The notes beneath the pieces are model-generated. The model had not been told where the DNA came from and ran no database searches. It was given only the letters and a program-made list of their open reading frames with translations. Of a stretch of 10,981 nucleotides of DNA, positions 1 through 7,060 are shown piece after piece. This DNA comes from UBA9410 sp036123635 (GTDB taxonomy: Bacteria; Actinomycetota; Acidimicrobiia; Acidimicrobiales; MedAcidi-G1), in contig JAZADL010000050.1 in NCBI GenBank assembly GCA_036123635.1, positions 1 to 10,981 of the forward strand, read 5' to 3'. A program made the translations under genes and the position numbers. Numbering within the stretch: position 1 is the first letter of the stretch; the number at the start of each line of letters is the position of its first letter.

Positions 1-764
1 GCCAGCCGGTCGGCTCCGTGGCGGGTCCGACAAAAGATAATGGCCGGCCATGCAGCACCGACCGCCTCGGCGGTTAGGCCCACCCGGTCGCTACGGTCCA
101 CGGTCCAGAAAAGATGGGTGGCTGCCGCGATGTCCGGCGTCTCCTCACCGATCTCGTGTCGGACCGGATCAACTTGGTAGTCGCGGGTCAACTTGGCGAC
201 GTCGTTGTCCAGCGTGGCGGAGAAGAGCATCGTCTGACGTGCGGTGGCCGTCTGGTCGAGGATCCGGCGCACGGCAGGCATGAAGCCCATGTCGGCCAGG
301 CGGTCAGCCTCGTCAATGACAACCCGGTCGACATCGTCCAGGCGTAGTTCCTCCTGCCCCAGCAAGTCCTCCAGACGGCCCGGACAGGCCACCAGAACGT
401 CGACACCCTCGCGGAGCGCCTTCACCTGTGGGCCATAGCCGACACCGCCATAAACGACGGCGATCCGCACCCGCCCGGCAAAGGTTCGTAGCTCAGAGCA
501 AATCTGTTCGGCCAACTCACGAGTGGGGGCCAGGACCAGGCCGCGGGGCCGGCGGGGTCCGGCACGGTCCACAGAAGCCACCAGAGGAAGACCGAAAGCC
601 AGGGTCTTGCCGGAGCCCGTGGGAGCCCGGCCGCAGACATCGCGCCCGGCCAGAGCGTCGACAATGGCTGCCGCCTGGATTGCGAACGGTTCAGTGATCC
701 CGCGGGCCGCCAGGGAACGGCTGATTGATTCGGGTACGCCCAACTGGGCGAAGGTGGGGGGCAT
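1..764 (-). CDS. DEAD-box ATP-dependent RNA helicase, N-terminal part (cut by left edge)
   Basis: Unwinds or remodels RNA duplexes with ATP in the cytoplasm; typical roles are ribosome assembly, mRNA turnover and cold adaptation. The 254 readable codons begin MPPTFAQLGV. In order they show: a Q motif (ITEPFAIQ, about residues 23-30), Walker A/motif I (APTGSGKT, about 47-54), motif Ia (PTRELAEQI, about 80), a CPGRL block (about 128), the DEAD box (VIDEAD, about 149-154), motif III SAT (about 182-184), and the start of helicase domain 2 with IIFCRTRHGADRL at the edge. The C-terminal domain with motifs V and VI lies outside. The ATG at 764 is preceded by GGAG (773-770), which fixes the start. 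The gene is divergent from the EamA transporter at 1059. Family assignment is secure; the exact paralogue (RhlE-, DeaD- or CshA-like) cannot be told from this half. Confidence 0.95.
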   Translation of the reverse strand, partial: MPPTFAQLGVPESISRSLAARGITEPFAIQAAAIVDALAGRDVCGRAPTGSGKTLAFGLPLVASVDRAGPRRPRGLVLAPTRELAEQICSELRTFAGRVRIAVVYGGVGYGPQVKALREGVDVLVACPGRLEDLLGQEELRLDDVDRVVIDEADRLADMGFMPAVRRILDQTATARQTMLFSATLDNDVAKLTRDYQVDPVRHEIGEETPDIAAATHLFWTVDRSDRVGLTAEAVGAAWPAIIFCRTRHGADRL

Positions 765-1058
765 CGGATCTCCAGGCCCGCGCGTCGGACGGGCGGTATC
801 AAGGTTCGCGTCGCCCCAGCAGATACACCGGGGTCGGTACTCGGGTGGTCCACATGTCCGGAAGAACCAGTACCCGGTAGCGAACCCTTCGACGAGAACC
901 CGTCGAAGCACCCCGAAGGATACCGGCCAGAAGATGCGATCTTCGGGATCGTGACCGACGACCCCTGAAGGCCGGTATTGACTCTGTCCGAGAGGAGAGG
1001 AAGGGCGTAGTGTTCGTCGGCTTCATCCGATCCGTGCCGGGGGGAGGAACGCCCAGTC
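765..1058. promoter_or_regulatory. Divergent intergenic region with inverted repeats and a likely promoter
   Basis: I see no convincing gene here. The region separates the helicase start (764, minus) from the EamA start (1059, plus). A perfect 8-bp inverted repeat lies at 887-894/901-908 (CTTCGACG, 6-nt spacer). Two further repeats overlap: CCCGAAG 912-918 with CTTCGGG 941-947, and CGATC 937-941 with GATCG 947-951. A TAnnnT hexamer TAGTGT at 1008-1013 is a candidate -10 box for the plus-strand gene, followed by a GGAGG ribosome-binding site at 1043-1047. A TTGACT at 978-983 resembles a -35 box but sits too far (24 nt) from TAGTGT to pair with it confidently. The promoter call is inference. 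Confidence 0.4.
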
Positions 1059-2018
1059 ATGCCCCCAGTTCTCAGCCGCCTACAGGGCTCCCTCGTCGTC
1101 CTTTTCTGCGGCTTCATGTTCTCGTTTGGACCTCTTACTTTTCGAGCGCTCCGCGACGCTGACGCCTGGCAGTTCCTGTTTCACCGCAGTTGGGCGACGG
1201 CCGTCGTTTCGGCGGCCGTCATCGTGGCAGCCGGCCGAAACCCGCTCCGCGCGGTAGTCGAGGCCGGGCTACGCCAGGTGGCGGCCGGGCTAGTGGTGGC
1301 CGGGCTGTTCACCCTGTTCATCGTGGCACTGAGCCGGGCCTCGGCGGCCTTCGTGCTCCTCATGCAGTCCACCAGCCCGTTCTACGCCGCCCTATTCGGG
1401 CGTATCTTTCTGAAGGAACCGGTCGGCAGGGACACCCTGACGGCCATGGTGGTTGCCGCGTTTGGCGTGGTTGTGATGATCGGCGGCAACGTGAGTTCCG
1501 GCGACGCTCTGGGAACCATTCTGTCGGCGATCCTGCCCATCGCCCTCGGGGGGTACGCCGTACTTATCAGGAGTTCGCCGATCCGAGATCCGGGGGTGCC
1601 GATGCTGGTAGGTGGAACGGTGGGGGCAGTTGCGGCAGCTGCCGTCTCATCGTTCGGACCAGGGGTTGTCGTACCGGCCTACGACGTTCTCATGGGAGTC
1701 ATTGGGGGTGGCTTGCTGATCGGCCTCTTCGCGCCAATCTGGAATTACGCCCATCGGTACGTACCGCCAGCCGACGTGAGTCTGCTGCTGATCTCCGAGA
1801 TCGTGATGGCTCCACTGTGGCTGTGGATCTGGAGAGACGAGACGCCTTCGACGGAGACACTGGTCGGTGGGGCAATCAGCCTGGCTGCAGTGTTGTGGTT
1901 GACCTTCCGGATGTCCCGGGACGGAAAACCTGCGCTTTCAGCAAGAGGGCGCGGCCTGCACGTTGGTTCCGTGCCTAGCTTCCGACGCTACCGGTCGAGT
2001 TCCGAACCGAAAGTCTGA
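1059..2018 (+). CDS. EamA/DMT-family inner-membrane transporter
   Basis: A 319-residue polytopic membrane protein of the drug/metabolite transporter superfamily, probably an exporter of a small metabolite; the substrate is unknown. Hydrophobic segments recur from about residue 10 to 285, consistent with ten helices in two EamA repeats (about 10-140 and 150-285). Typical features are the SRASAAFVLLMQSTSPFYAALFGRIFLKEP block at the end of repeat 1 and the VPPADVSLLLISEIVMAPLW block in repeat 2. The basic tail after about residue 285 is probably cytoplasmic. The ATG at 1059 has GGAGG 11 nt upstream. The gene is followed by a terminator hairpin and converges on the cold-shock gene. Family is sure; substrate cannot be named. 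Confidence 0.9.
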   Translation: MPPVLSRLQGSLVVLFCGFMFSFGPLTFRALRDADAWQFLFHRSWATAVVSAAVIVAAGRNPLRAVVEAGLRQVAAGLVVAGLFTLFIVALSRASAAFVLLMQSTSPFYAALFGRIFLKEPVGRDTLTAMVVAAFGVVVMIGGNVSSGDALGTILSAILPIALGGYAVLIRSSPIRDPGVPMLVGGTVGAVAAAAVSSFGPGVVVPAYDVLMGVIGGGLLIGLFAPIWNYAHRYVPPADVSLLLISEIVMAPLWLWIWRDETPSTETLVGGAISLAAVLWLTFRMSRDGKPALSARGRGLHVGSVPSFRRYRSSSEPKV

Positions 2019-2040
2019 TCTGGCCCCGGACGCGAACGAA

Positions 2041-2058
2041 CCCGCCCCGGAGGGCGGG
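2041..2058. terminator. GC-rich hairpin terminator between convergent genes
   Basis: A perfect 7-bp stem (CCCGCCC 2041-2047 with GGGCGGG 2052-2058) closes a 4-nt loop, 22 nt after the transporter stop. On the minus strand it is followed by a TTCGTTCG stretch, so it may serve both the transporter and cspA. A second weak dyad (AGCCTC 2081-2086/GAGGCT 2097-2102) lies nearer the csp stop. No long T tract is present, which is common in high-GC actinobacteria. Confidence 0.65.
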
Positions 2059-2115
2059 CTCATCGCAGCGAGTTGGCCGAAGCCTCAGGTTGCCCCGAGG
2101 CTCGCCCGACCCGTG

Positions 2116-2316
2116 TCAGACCTTGCGGACGTTCAGGGCCTCGGGGCCCTTCCGGCCGGGGCCGACCTCGAACTCCACGGCCTGGCCCTCATCGAGGCTT
2201 CGGTAGCCCTCACCCTCGATATTGGAGTAGTGGACGAAGACATCTTCCTCGCCTTCTACGGAGAGGAACCCGTAGCCCTTTTCACTGTTGAAAAACTTCA
2301 CTGTGCCGTTCGGCAT
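2116..2316 (-). CDS. CspA-type cold-shock protein
   Basis: A 66-residue single cold-shock domain that binds single-stranded RNA/DNA and acts as an RNA chaperone. RNP1 is seen as KGYGFL (residues 13-18) and RNP2 as VFVHYS (about 26-31); the N-terminal NGTVKFFN and the C-terminal GPEALNVRKV are standard for the family. Length is normal for CspA proteins (65-70 aa). The start is the ATG at 2316. No clear Shine-Dalgarno precedes it, but the 222-nt upstream gap holds several inverted repeats, suggesting control through the leader, as for other csp genes. It lies downstream of the aldo/keto reductase on the same strand, but the gap argues for its own promoter. Confidence 0.95.
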   Translation of the reverse strand: MPNGTVKFFNSEKGYGFLSVEGEEDVFVHYSNIEGEGYRSLDEGQAVEFEVGPGRKGPEALNVRKV

Positions 2317-2451
2317 TATCGGTATCGCTTTCGTTTGAACTGGATTTGAACAGAACCGGGCCGTGGTGACCCGGTGGGTTCAGCCTACGGCAGTCCGCGA
2401 AATTGCGGTCAACGAGACGGTCAGAGAAATTTTCGAATTTTCGCGGACTGC
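2317..2451 (-). promoter_or_regulatory. Structured upstream/leader region of the cold-shock gene
   Basis: Three elements are visible. A 6-bp hairpin has arms ACCGGG 2355-2360 and CCCGGT 2370-2375. A perfect 13-bp inverted repeat has arms at 2390-2402 and 2439-2451 (GCAGTCCGCGAAA and its complement) with 36 nt between. Inside that interval, AATTTTCG is repeated twice in tandem (2428-2443). On the minus strand a TTGACC followed after 19 nt by TAGGCT is a possible promoter near the inner arm. If so, the hairpin nearest the gene lies in the 5' UTR. Function as a thermosensor or operator is inference. Confidence 0.4.
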
Positions 2452-2538
2452 TCAGTTTCCGCTCTGACTCCGCTGTCCGACGAAGTAATCCGTCCCGAAG
2501 TCTGGGGTGCTGAACGTGATGGTGCTTTTCCAGCGAGG

Positions 2539-3414
2539 TCAACGCCAGGGAGAGACGGCCTTTTCGGAAAGGGGGAAGATTTCCCCACCTTCGGCGTCCT
2601 CGATGGTCCTTTGCCAATCGCCATCGCTCAACGGTTCGTACCGGGCTGCAGCTGAGATGGCCCGCCTGGCCGTGTCCGGATCGCTAGGGGTGCAGAAGGC
2701 GTGCACTCCGGGTGTCGATAGGGCGAATCGGACGCTGCGTTCGATGTCGGCGTCTGTCCTGTGAGGTTCATACCAGCTCAGTGCATCCGGGGTCCGGTTA
2801 CCCCAGGGGCGCCAGGCGACGGCCTTGATGGCCATCACACCGACATCTCGTACGGCACATTCTGCGAGGAGCGCCTCCACGTCGGCTCGGTAGGCGGGGT
2901 TAGACCAGACCGTCGGGTAAACGGGGAACATGACGGTATCCAGGTCGTATCGACGGACCGCTTCGAGGTGGGCGCTCGGGGCTCCAAGGTCGTGTCCGGT
3001 GACGCCTACGTACCGGGTCAGCCCCCGGTCACGCGCATCCAAGATGACTTGGAAGGCCTCGTCGCGTTGGTCAAGGACCTCCAGCGATGTGACGCCATGG
3101 GCCTGGTAGAGGTCTAGACAGTCCACCTGGAGACGCTCAAGGCTGCGGTCGAGGCGACGTAGGGCCCAGTCTCGCTCGGTCTCGGCGGTCTTACAGGCCA
3201 GGAAAAGACGGTGACGGATCGCTGGTAGGTGTGGGCCCACGGCCCGCTCCGCCATCCCATAGCCGGGAGCGATGTCCAGATGGTTTACGCCAGCCTCCAG
3301 CGCCTCGCCGAACAGCCCTTCGGCCTCGTCCGGCGTGTCGGTAATGAAGGCCGCACCGCCCAGGATTGCAACGCTCGAATTGTGGCCTGTTCGGCCGAGG
3401 CGTCGTGTTTGCAC
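2539..3414 (-). CDS. Aldo/keto reductase family oxidoreductase
   Basis: A soluble NAD(P)H-dependent reductase with the (beta/alpha)8 fold; substrate unknown. The catalytic tetrad is visible: Asp in HLDIAPGYG, Tyr in the same block, Lys in ACKTAE and His in LYQAHG (about residues 47, 52, 75 and 106 from the chosen start). Length of 291 aa is normal for bacterial AKRs. No ATG is available. I chose the GTG at 3414, which gives MQTRRLGRTG, the usual N-terminus of the family; a TTG at 3423 would add three residues. Neither has a clear ribosome-binding site. The gene is divergent from the VOC protein at 3490, with a 75-nt shared upstream region. Confidence 0.9.
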   Translation of the reverse strand: MQTRRLGRTGHNSSVAILGGAAFITDTPDEAEGLFGEALEAGVNHLDIAPGYGMAERAVGPHLPAIRHRLFLACKTAETERDWALRRLDRSLERLQVDCLDLYQAHGVTSLEVLDQRDEAFQVILDARDRGLTRYVGVTGHDLGAPSAHLEAVRRYDLDTVMFPVYPTVWSNPAYRADVEALLAECAVRDVGVMAIKAVAWRPWGNRTPDALSWYEPHRTDADIERSVRFALSTPGVHAFCTPSDPDTARRAISAAARYEPLSDGDWQRTIEDAEGGEIFPLSEKAVSPWR

Positions 3415-3489
3415 GGCTGGCAACGTACCAAGAGCACTTGGGCTAACCGGGAGTCGTGCCGGCTGACAATCGTCACCTAGCGTCGGCAG

Positions 3490-4185
3490 ATGGTGATGAG
3501 GCTCAGACAGGTGGCGCTAGTGGCCAGTGACCTGGATCAGGTCGAGGCCGATCTCGTGGACCGGTTAGCCGTGAAGGCCTGCGCCCACGACCTCGGAGTA
3601 GAGAGGTTTGGACTCCGGAATGTCCTATTCCCGGTTGGCGACACCCTGCTCGAGGTAGTGGCACCGATGGAGGAGGGCACTGCGGCCGGCCGATACCTGC
3701 AGCGTCGGGGTGGAGACGGCGGCTACATGGTCATCCTCCAGACCGACGACCTGGAAAGTTGCCGCGACCGGATTGACGAAATGGACGTCCGTGTCGTGCT
3801 GGAGGCGCGTATGCCCGGAATCGTCGGGGTGCATCTGCATCCGCAAGACGTCGGTGGCGCCATTCTCTCGGTGGACCAGACTGACGACTGGACGGCCTGG
3901 CCTTGGGCCGGTCCCAGTTGGCGGGATCATCCGCAGACGGGGATGGTCAGCGGCATCATGGCTGTGGAGATCCAGGCCGGTGACCCGGCAGCCATGGCGA
4001 AGCGCTGGGGCGAGGTTCTGGGACGTCAGACGACCGAAACGGTGGTAGCCCTGGATGGTGGCGAGATCCGCTTCGTGCCCGTACTTGACGGGCGTGGGGA
4101 GGGTCTGGCGTGCGTAGAACTACGTGCCAGCCGGAACGCGGACCTAGAGATCTGTGGTGTCCGGTTTACGCTACGCAAGGGTTGA
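3490..4185 (+). CDS. Glyoxalase-like (VOC superfamily) protein
   Basis: A 231-residue protein with two beta-alpha-beta-beta-beta-type modules, about residues 1-125 and 153-231. The first begins RQVALVASDLDQVEADL and continues with GLRNVLFPVGDTLLEVVAPM; the second begins GIMAVEIQAGDPAAMAKRWGEVLG. This is the pattern of single-chain glyoxalase-like proteins. The VOC fold supports lyases, isomerases and dioxygenases as well as non-enzymatic binding, so the reaction cannot be named. ATGs at 3490 and 3496 are both possible. A TAGCGT hexamer at 3478-3483 lies 6 nt before 3490, consistent with a leaderless transcript. The gene converges on the methyltransferase, 35 nt away. Confidence 0.8.
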   Translation: MVMRLRQVALVASDLDQVEADLVDRLAVKACAHDLGVERFGLRNVLFPVGDTLLEVVAPMEEGTAAGRYLQRRGGDGGYMVILQTDDLESCRDRIDEMDVRVVLEARMPGIVGVHLHPQDVGGAILSVDQTDDWTAWPWAGPSWRDHPQTGMVSGIMAVEIQAGDPAAMAKRWGEVLGRQTTETVVALDGGEIRFVPVLDGRGEGLACVELRASRNADLEICGVRFTLRKG

Positions 4186-4220
4186 TGCAGGTCCGGCGGG
4201 CGGTGTAGCCGGGGTCGGCG

Positions 4221-5087
4221 TCAGGCGTCGAGGGCTAGTCGAACGCGAGCGATGTGTTCGGGCCCGATCTCACAGCACCCACCGACGATGTCTGCGCCCA
4301 TGTCGACCCACTGCATGAGGATCTGGGTGTACGGATCGGCTCCAAGGTCGGTTCGGGCATCCGGAAGAGGGCTGCCCTCCCGCCCACGCCAGCCGACGGG
4401 CATCCCGTGGAAGGCGTTCGCGTAGGCCCCGATCGGCTGGCCGGTCGCTGTACGTAGAAGGGGCAGGGCGTCGAAGATCTGCTCGGGTGAGCTGCAGTTG
4501 AGGAGGAAGGCGTCGGCGTCGATAGAGGAACAGGCTTCAGCGAACGAGGTCCCATCGAGCAGGTGGGCTCCGTCGCCACCCTGGAGGGTGAACGACACCC
4601 AGACGGGCTTTCCTGCTGTCCGGGCTGCGTCTGACGCCGCTTGGGCCTCGAAGCAGGCGCCCATAGTCTCGCAGAGGAAATGGTCGACGAAGCCGGCGAG
4701 GTGGTCAACCATCTCCGAGTACTCGGCGACTAGATCCTCGTAGGTCGCGTCGGGAGAGGGGTTATAGCTATGTCGCAGGGGTGGTAGGCACCCGGCAACA
4801 CGGACGTCGCGGTCTGCCGAGTCGGCGACCTCGCGGGCCAGGTCGCCGGCCAGACGGGTCAACTTTTCAGCCTGGTCACCCAGCCCATGGAGGGCGAGAC
4901 GGTCGGCGAAGGTGGAGTAGCTATTAGTGGTGATGACGTCGGCACCCGCTTCCACGTAATCGAGGTGGACAGCGGTAACGAGACTCGGGTCCTCGAGCAA
5001 GGCCCAAGCCGACCAGAGTTCGGCCGAACGCGGAGCACCGCGATTGATCAACTCTTGGCCCATGCCTCCATCGAGCAGTGTCGTCAT
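4221..5087 (-). CDS. Homocysteine S-methyltransferase family protein
   Basis: A 288-residue zinc-dependent methyltransferase of the MmuM/betaine-homocysteine methyltransferase family, transferring a methyl group to homocysteine to make methionine. The donor (S-methylmethionine, betaine or another) cannot be read. The family start LLDGGMGQELINRGAP is at residues 4-19. Zinc ligands are visible as Cys198 (LLNCSS) and Cys271-Cys272 in VGGCCEIGPEHI. TTNSYSTF (about 53-60) and CETM (about 139) are also conserved. The ORF is open to 5189, but the ATG at 5087 with GGAGGA (5096-5091) directly upstream and the family N-terminus decide the start. No cobalamin-binding domain is present. The gene is divergent from the EamA gene at 5196. 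Confidence 0.93.
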   Translation of the reverse strand: MTTLLDGGMGQELINRGAPRSAELWSAWALLEDPSLVTAVHLDYVEAGADVITTNSYSTFADRLALHGLGDQAEKLTRLAGDLAREVADSADRDVRVAGCLPPLRHSYNPSPDATYEDLVAEYSEMVDHLAGFVDHFLCETMGACFEAQAASDAARTAGKPVWVSFTLQGGDGAHLLDGTSFAEACSSIDADAFLLNCSSPEQIFDALPLLRTATGQPIGAYANAFHGMPVGWRGREGSPLPDARTDLGADPYTQILMQWVDMGADIVGGCCEIGPEHIARVRLALDA

Positions 5088-5127
5088 GATTCCTCCGGCG
5101 GTCCGGTACCACCGATGAGTGTGGAAG

Positions 5128-5165
5128 GGGACACTAGGCGTGGAGGTTGACCCACCTAGTGTCCC
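5128..5165. promoter_or_regulatory. Perfect 11-bp dyad in a divergent promoter region
   Basis: GGGACACTAGG at 5128-5138 and CCTAGTGTCCC at 5155-5165 are perfect inverted copies with a 16-nt spacer. Each arm, read outward on its own strand, contains TAGTGT, a TAnnnT -10-like hexamer, one facing the methyltransferase and one facing the EamA transporter. This can be a symmetrical divergent promoter, a repressor operator, or an RNA hairpin in the methyltransferase leader. The sequence alone does not decide. Confidence 0.5.
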
Positions 5166-5195
5166 GGAGATGTCCGCTCCGGTCCCCACTAACTG

Positions 5196-6020
5196 ATGGG
5201 AGCACTGCTCGGTGCTCTGAGTTCAATATCGGTGGGCGGATCGGAGATGTTCGGCCGCCAGGGATCCCGAACCGCAGGCGTGCTGGCCGTGGGTGTGGTC
5301 TCCCAGGGGCTGGCCGCGGTGACCGCCCTGGTCCTCGTGCTGGTCCTCCCTAGCGAGCTGTCGTGGCCCGACCTGGGCCGAGGTGCCATCTCCGGGATCG
5401 GATTCGGGGTAGGGATGATCGCCTACCTGGGTGGCCTCCTACGGAGCTCGTCGACGGTGATCTCACCTACCGTGGCCACTCTGACCGTGGTTATCCCGTT
5501 CGGGACGGCAGTTGTTGGAGGCGAACAGGCCTCGAGGTTGGCCTTCGCCGGAGTGGGGGTGGCGATACTCGGACTGGTGTTCATCACGGTCGGCGGACGT
5601 GCCGCCGTTGGAGTCCGTAAAGGACTGCTCTGGGGGACGATGTCGGGACTGGGGTACGGCATCGGGCTGGCCGCCCTCATCGACACGTCGACGTCGAGCG
5701 GCTCGTGGCCGGCGGTGACCCAGCGTGTCGTGGCCTGCATCCTCACCGTGGCGTTGGCTACCGGTCGTCGGTCGTCGGTGATGCCGCCTAGGGGTGTGCG
5801 CTGGCCACCGTTTTTCTCCGGGATCTTCGGCGGGCTGGCCTCCACGCTCTACGTCTTGGGCGTACAGGCCGATGCGTTACCGGCCGCTGTGACGGGGGCC
5901 ATGTTTCCCGTAATCAGCGTGGCCCTAGGACGTCTAGTGTTCGGCGATACCGTTCGCCCGCCACAAGTCATGGGCCTAGGCCTTGTGCTGGTTGGGGTGA
6001 CAGGGGTGGTGGCCGGGTAA
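5196..6020 (+). CDS. EamA/DMT-family inner-membrane transporter
   Basis: A 274-residue membrane protein of the drug/metabolite transporter superfamily. Hydrophobic helices fill the chain, in two EamA repeats (about 1-130 and 140-274). The block SSSTVISPTVATLTVVIPFGTAVVGGE ends repeat 1, and QADALPAAVTGAMFPVISVALGRLVFGD is the equivalent in repeat 2. It lacks the basic C-terminal tail of the other EamA protein at 1059 and is not a close copy of it. The ATG at 5196 has no ribosome-binding site that I can see, so a leaderless or weak start is likely. It lies 50 nt before the crotonase on the same strand and may share its transcript. Substrate unknown. Confidence 0.87.
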   Translation: MGALLGALSSISVGGSEMFGRQGSRTAGVLAVGVVSQGLAAVTALVLVLVLPSELSWPDLGRGAISGIGFGVGMIAYLGGLLRSSSTVISPTVATLTVVIPFGTAVVGGEQASRLAFAGVGVAILGLVFITVGGRAAVGVRKGLLWGTMSGLGYGIGLAALIDTSTSSGSWPAVTQRVVACILTVALATGRRSSVMPPRGVRWPPFFSGIFGGLASTLYVLGVQADALPAAVTGAMFPVISVALGRLVFGDTVRPPQVMGLGLVLVGVTGVVAG

Positions 6021-6070
6021 GTCCGGCTTGGACCCTGCCGTCCCAAGGTTGAGCGTGGAAGGCTGTCGGC

Positions 6071-6958
6071 ATGGCCGACCCCGTGCTCTACGAGGAACGC
6101 GACGACATCGCGATCATTACCCTCAACCGCCCCGAAAAGAAAAATGCCCTGACTGACGCCGTCATTCAGGGAATCGCCGACGGGATCGACTCCGCCACCG
6201 GTTCGTCCGACGTAGTGGCCGTTGTCCTGCGAGGAGCGGGCGATTCGTTGACCGCCGGCTATGACCTCACGGAGGGCACTGGGGTCGGAACCTCAAGCGG
6301 AAACGAACCAGGCTGGTCGACCCCGTACGGCGCCCAGGGCCCAGAGCCCCGGGAGGGTGCCTGGGATCCCGTTCGGGACTACCAGTTCATGGCCAACAAC
6401 GTCCGACGCTTCATGAAGGTTTGGGAGTGCCCAAAACCAGTGCTGGGCGAAATCAAGGGCTGGGCAGTCGGTGGAGCCACCGATTTGATCCTGTGTGCCG
6501 ACCTGCTCTACATGGCGTCAGACGCCCACATCGGGTATGCCCCAAGCCGCATCTTCGGGACCCCAACCACGATGATGTGGGTGTACCGGCTGGGCTTAGA
6601 GCACGCTAAACAGTTTCTGCTGACTGGGCGGGCCATCGACGCCGAGACCGCCCTGCGCATCGGCCTGGTGTCCTACGTTTGCGAACCGGAAGATCTGGCC
6701 GGCTTCGTTGAGGAGGAGGCCCGACGGTTCCGGCACATCCCTGCTAACCAACTGGCCCTCAACAAGTTGCTCGTCAATCAGGCTTTCGAGAACATGGGCT
6801 TGAGGACGTCGCAGATGCTGGGCACGTTCTTCGACGGAGCGACCCGGCACACCGAGGAGGCCTACCGGTGGGCGGAATCATTTTCTGAGAAGGGTTTCCG
6901 GGCGGTGATCCGGGAGAGGGACGCCCCGTGGGGGGATTACGGAGAGCGAGGACACTAA
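6071..6958 (+). CDS. Enoyl-CoA hydratase/isomerase (crotonase) family protein, atypical active site
   Basis: A 295-residue crotonase-fold protein acting on an acyl-CoA thioester. The N-terminus (IAIITLNRPEKKNALTD, about 13-29) and the oxyanion-hole segments (TAGYDL at 61-66; KGWAVGGATDLILCAD at 129-144) are clear. Aligned by eye with rat mitochondrial hydratase, the first catalytic Glu (Glu144) is Asp138 here, and the second (Glu164) falls on Pro158/Ser159. An insertion of roughly 35 residues (about 68-103) follows the first oxyanion segment. Ordinary hydration of 2-enoyl-CoA is therefore doubtful; an isomerase, hydrolase or lyase role is possible. The ATG at 6071 has GGAAGG at 6057-6062. It probably forms a transcription unit with the EamA gene upstream and ends before the hairpin cluster at 6988. 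Confidence 0.9.
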   Translation: MADPVLYEERDDIAIITLNRPEKKNALTDAVIQGIADGIDSATGSSDVVAVVLRGAGDSLTAGYDLTEGTGVGTSSGNEPGWSTPYGAQGPEPREGAWDPVRDYQFMANNVRRFMKVWECPKPVLGEIKGWAVGGATDLILCADLLYMASDAHIGYAPSRIFGTPTTMMWVYRLGLEHAKQFLLTGRAIDAETALRIGLVSYVCEPEDLAGFVEEEARRFRHIPANQLALNKLLVNQAFENMGLRTSQMLGTFFDGATRHTEEAYRWAESFSEKGFRAVIRERDAPWGDYGERGH

Positions 6959-6971
6959 CCCGGTATTTCCC

Positions 6972-7060
6972 TAGGATGGTCGTACTGGTGGATGGCTGAG
7001 GAGCCGCCACTGGACACGGTCTTCCCACCGTGCGAACGGCCCCCGCTTAGGCGGGGGCCG
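6972..7060 (+). ncRNA. Candidate small structured RNA or 3' UTR (three hairpins)
   Basis: After the crotonase stop a TAnnnT hexamer TAGGAT (6972-6977) is followed by three consecutive stem-loops. The first spans 6988-7010: a 4-bp and a 5-bp helix with one bulged A, GAGG loop and one wobble pair. The second spans 7015-7032 (CACGGT/ACCGTG, 6-nt loop). The third is the terminator at 7037-7060. The order of -10-like box, structure and terminator in about 90 nt fits a small RNA gene, but the same could be the 3' end of the crotonase mRNA. No known RNA family is recognised. Confidence 0.3.
7037..7060. terminator. Strong GC hairpin terminator
   Basis: A perfect 10-bp stem has arms 7037-7046 (CGGCCCCCGC) and 7051-7060 with loop TTAG. 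It lies between the convergent crotonase (+) and ABM monooxygenase (-) genes and can act in both directions. No long T tract follows. Confidence 0.75.

Noticed and set aside
978..983. TTGACT as a -35 box for the EamA gene at 1059
   Set aside because: No TAnnnT box lies 16-19 nt downstream; the nearest candidate is 24 nt away.
422..1117. 231-codon minus-strand ORF across the helicase start and the intergenic region
   Set aside because: It overlaps the well-supported helicase in another frame and the EamA start, is low-complexity Pro/Arg/Ser-rich and resembles no family.
1190..1978. 262-codon plus-strand ORF inside the EamA gene
   Set aside because: A frame shadow of the transporter, Gly/Arg-rich, with no recognisable domain.
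2390..2451. The 13-bp inverted repeat as a terminator of the aldo/keto reductase
   Set aside because: The 36-nt spacer and lack of a following T tract are unlike an intrinsic terminator.
4193..4212. CCGGC/GCCGG repeat between the VOC and methyltransferase genes as a terminator
   Set aside because: Only 5 bp with a 10-nt loop and no T tract; likely chance in GC-rich DNA.
2539..5087. Other TGA-ended genes as possible further selenoproteins (AKR, VOC, methyltransferase; also csp, ABM, amidase)
   Set aside because: Their ends match normal family lengths, and no GGUCU-type hairpin or continuing homology follows the TGA.
1059..6020. The two EamA transporters as a recent gene duplication
   Set aside because: Their sequences share only the family pattern, not close identity, and the second lacks the basic tail of the first.
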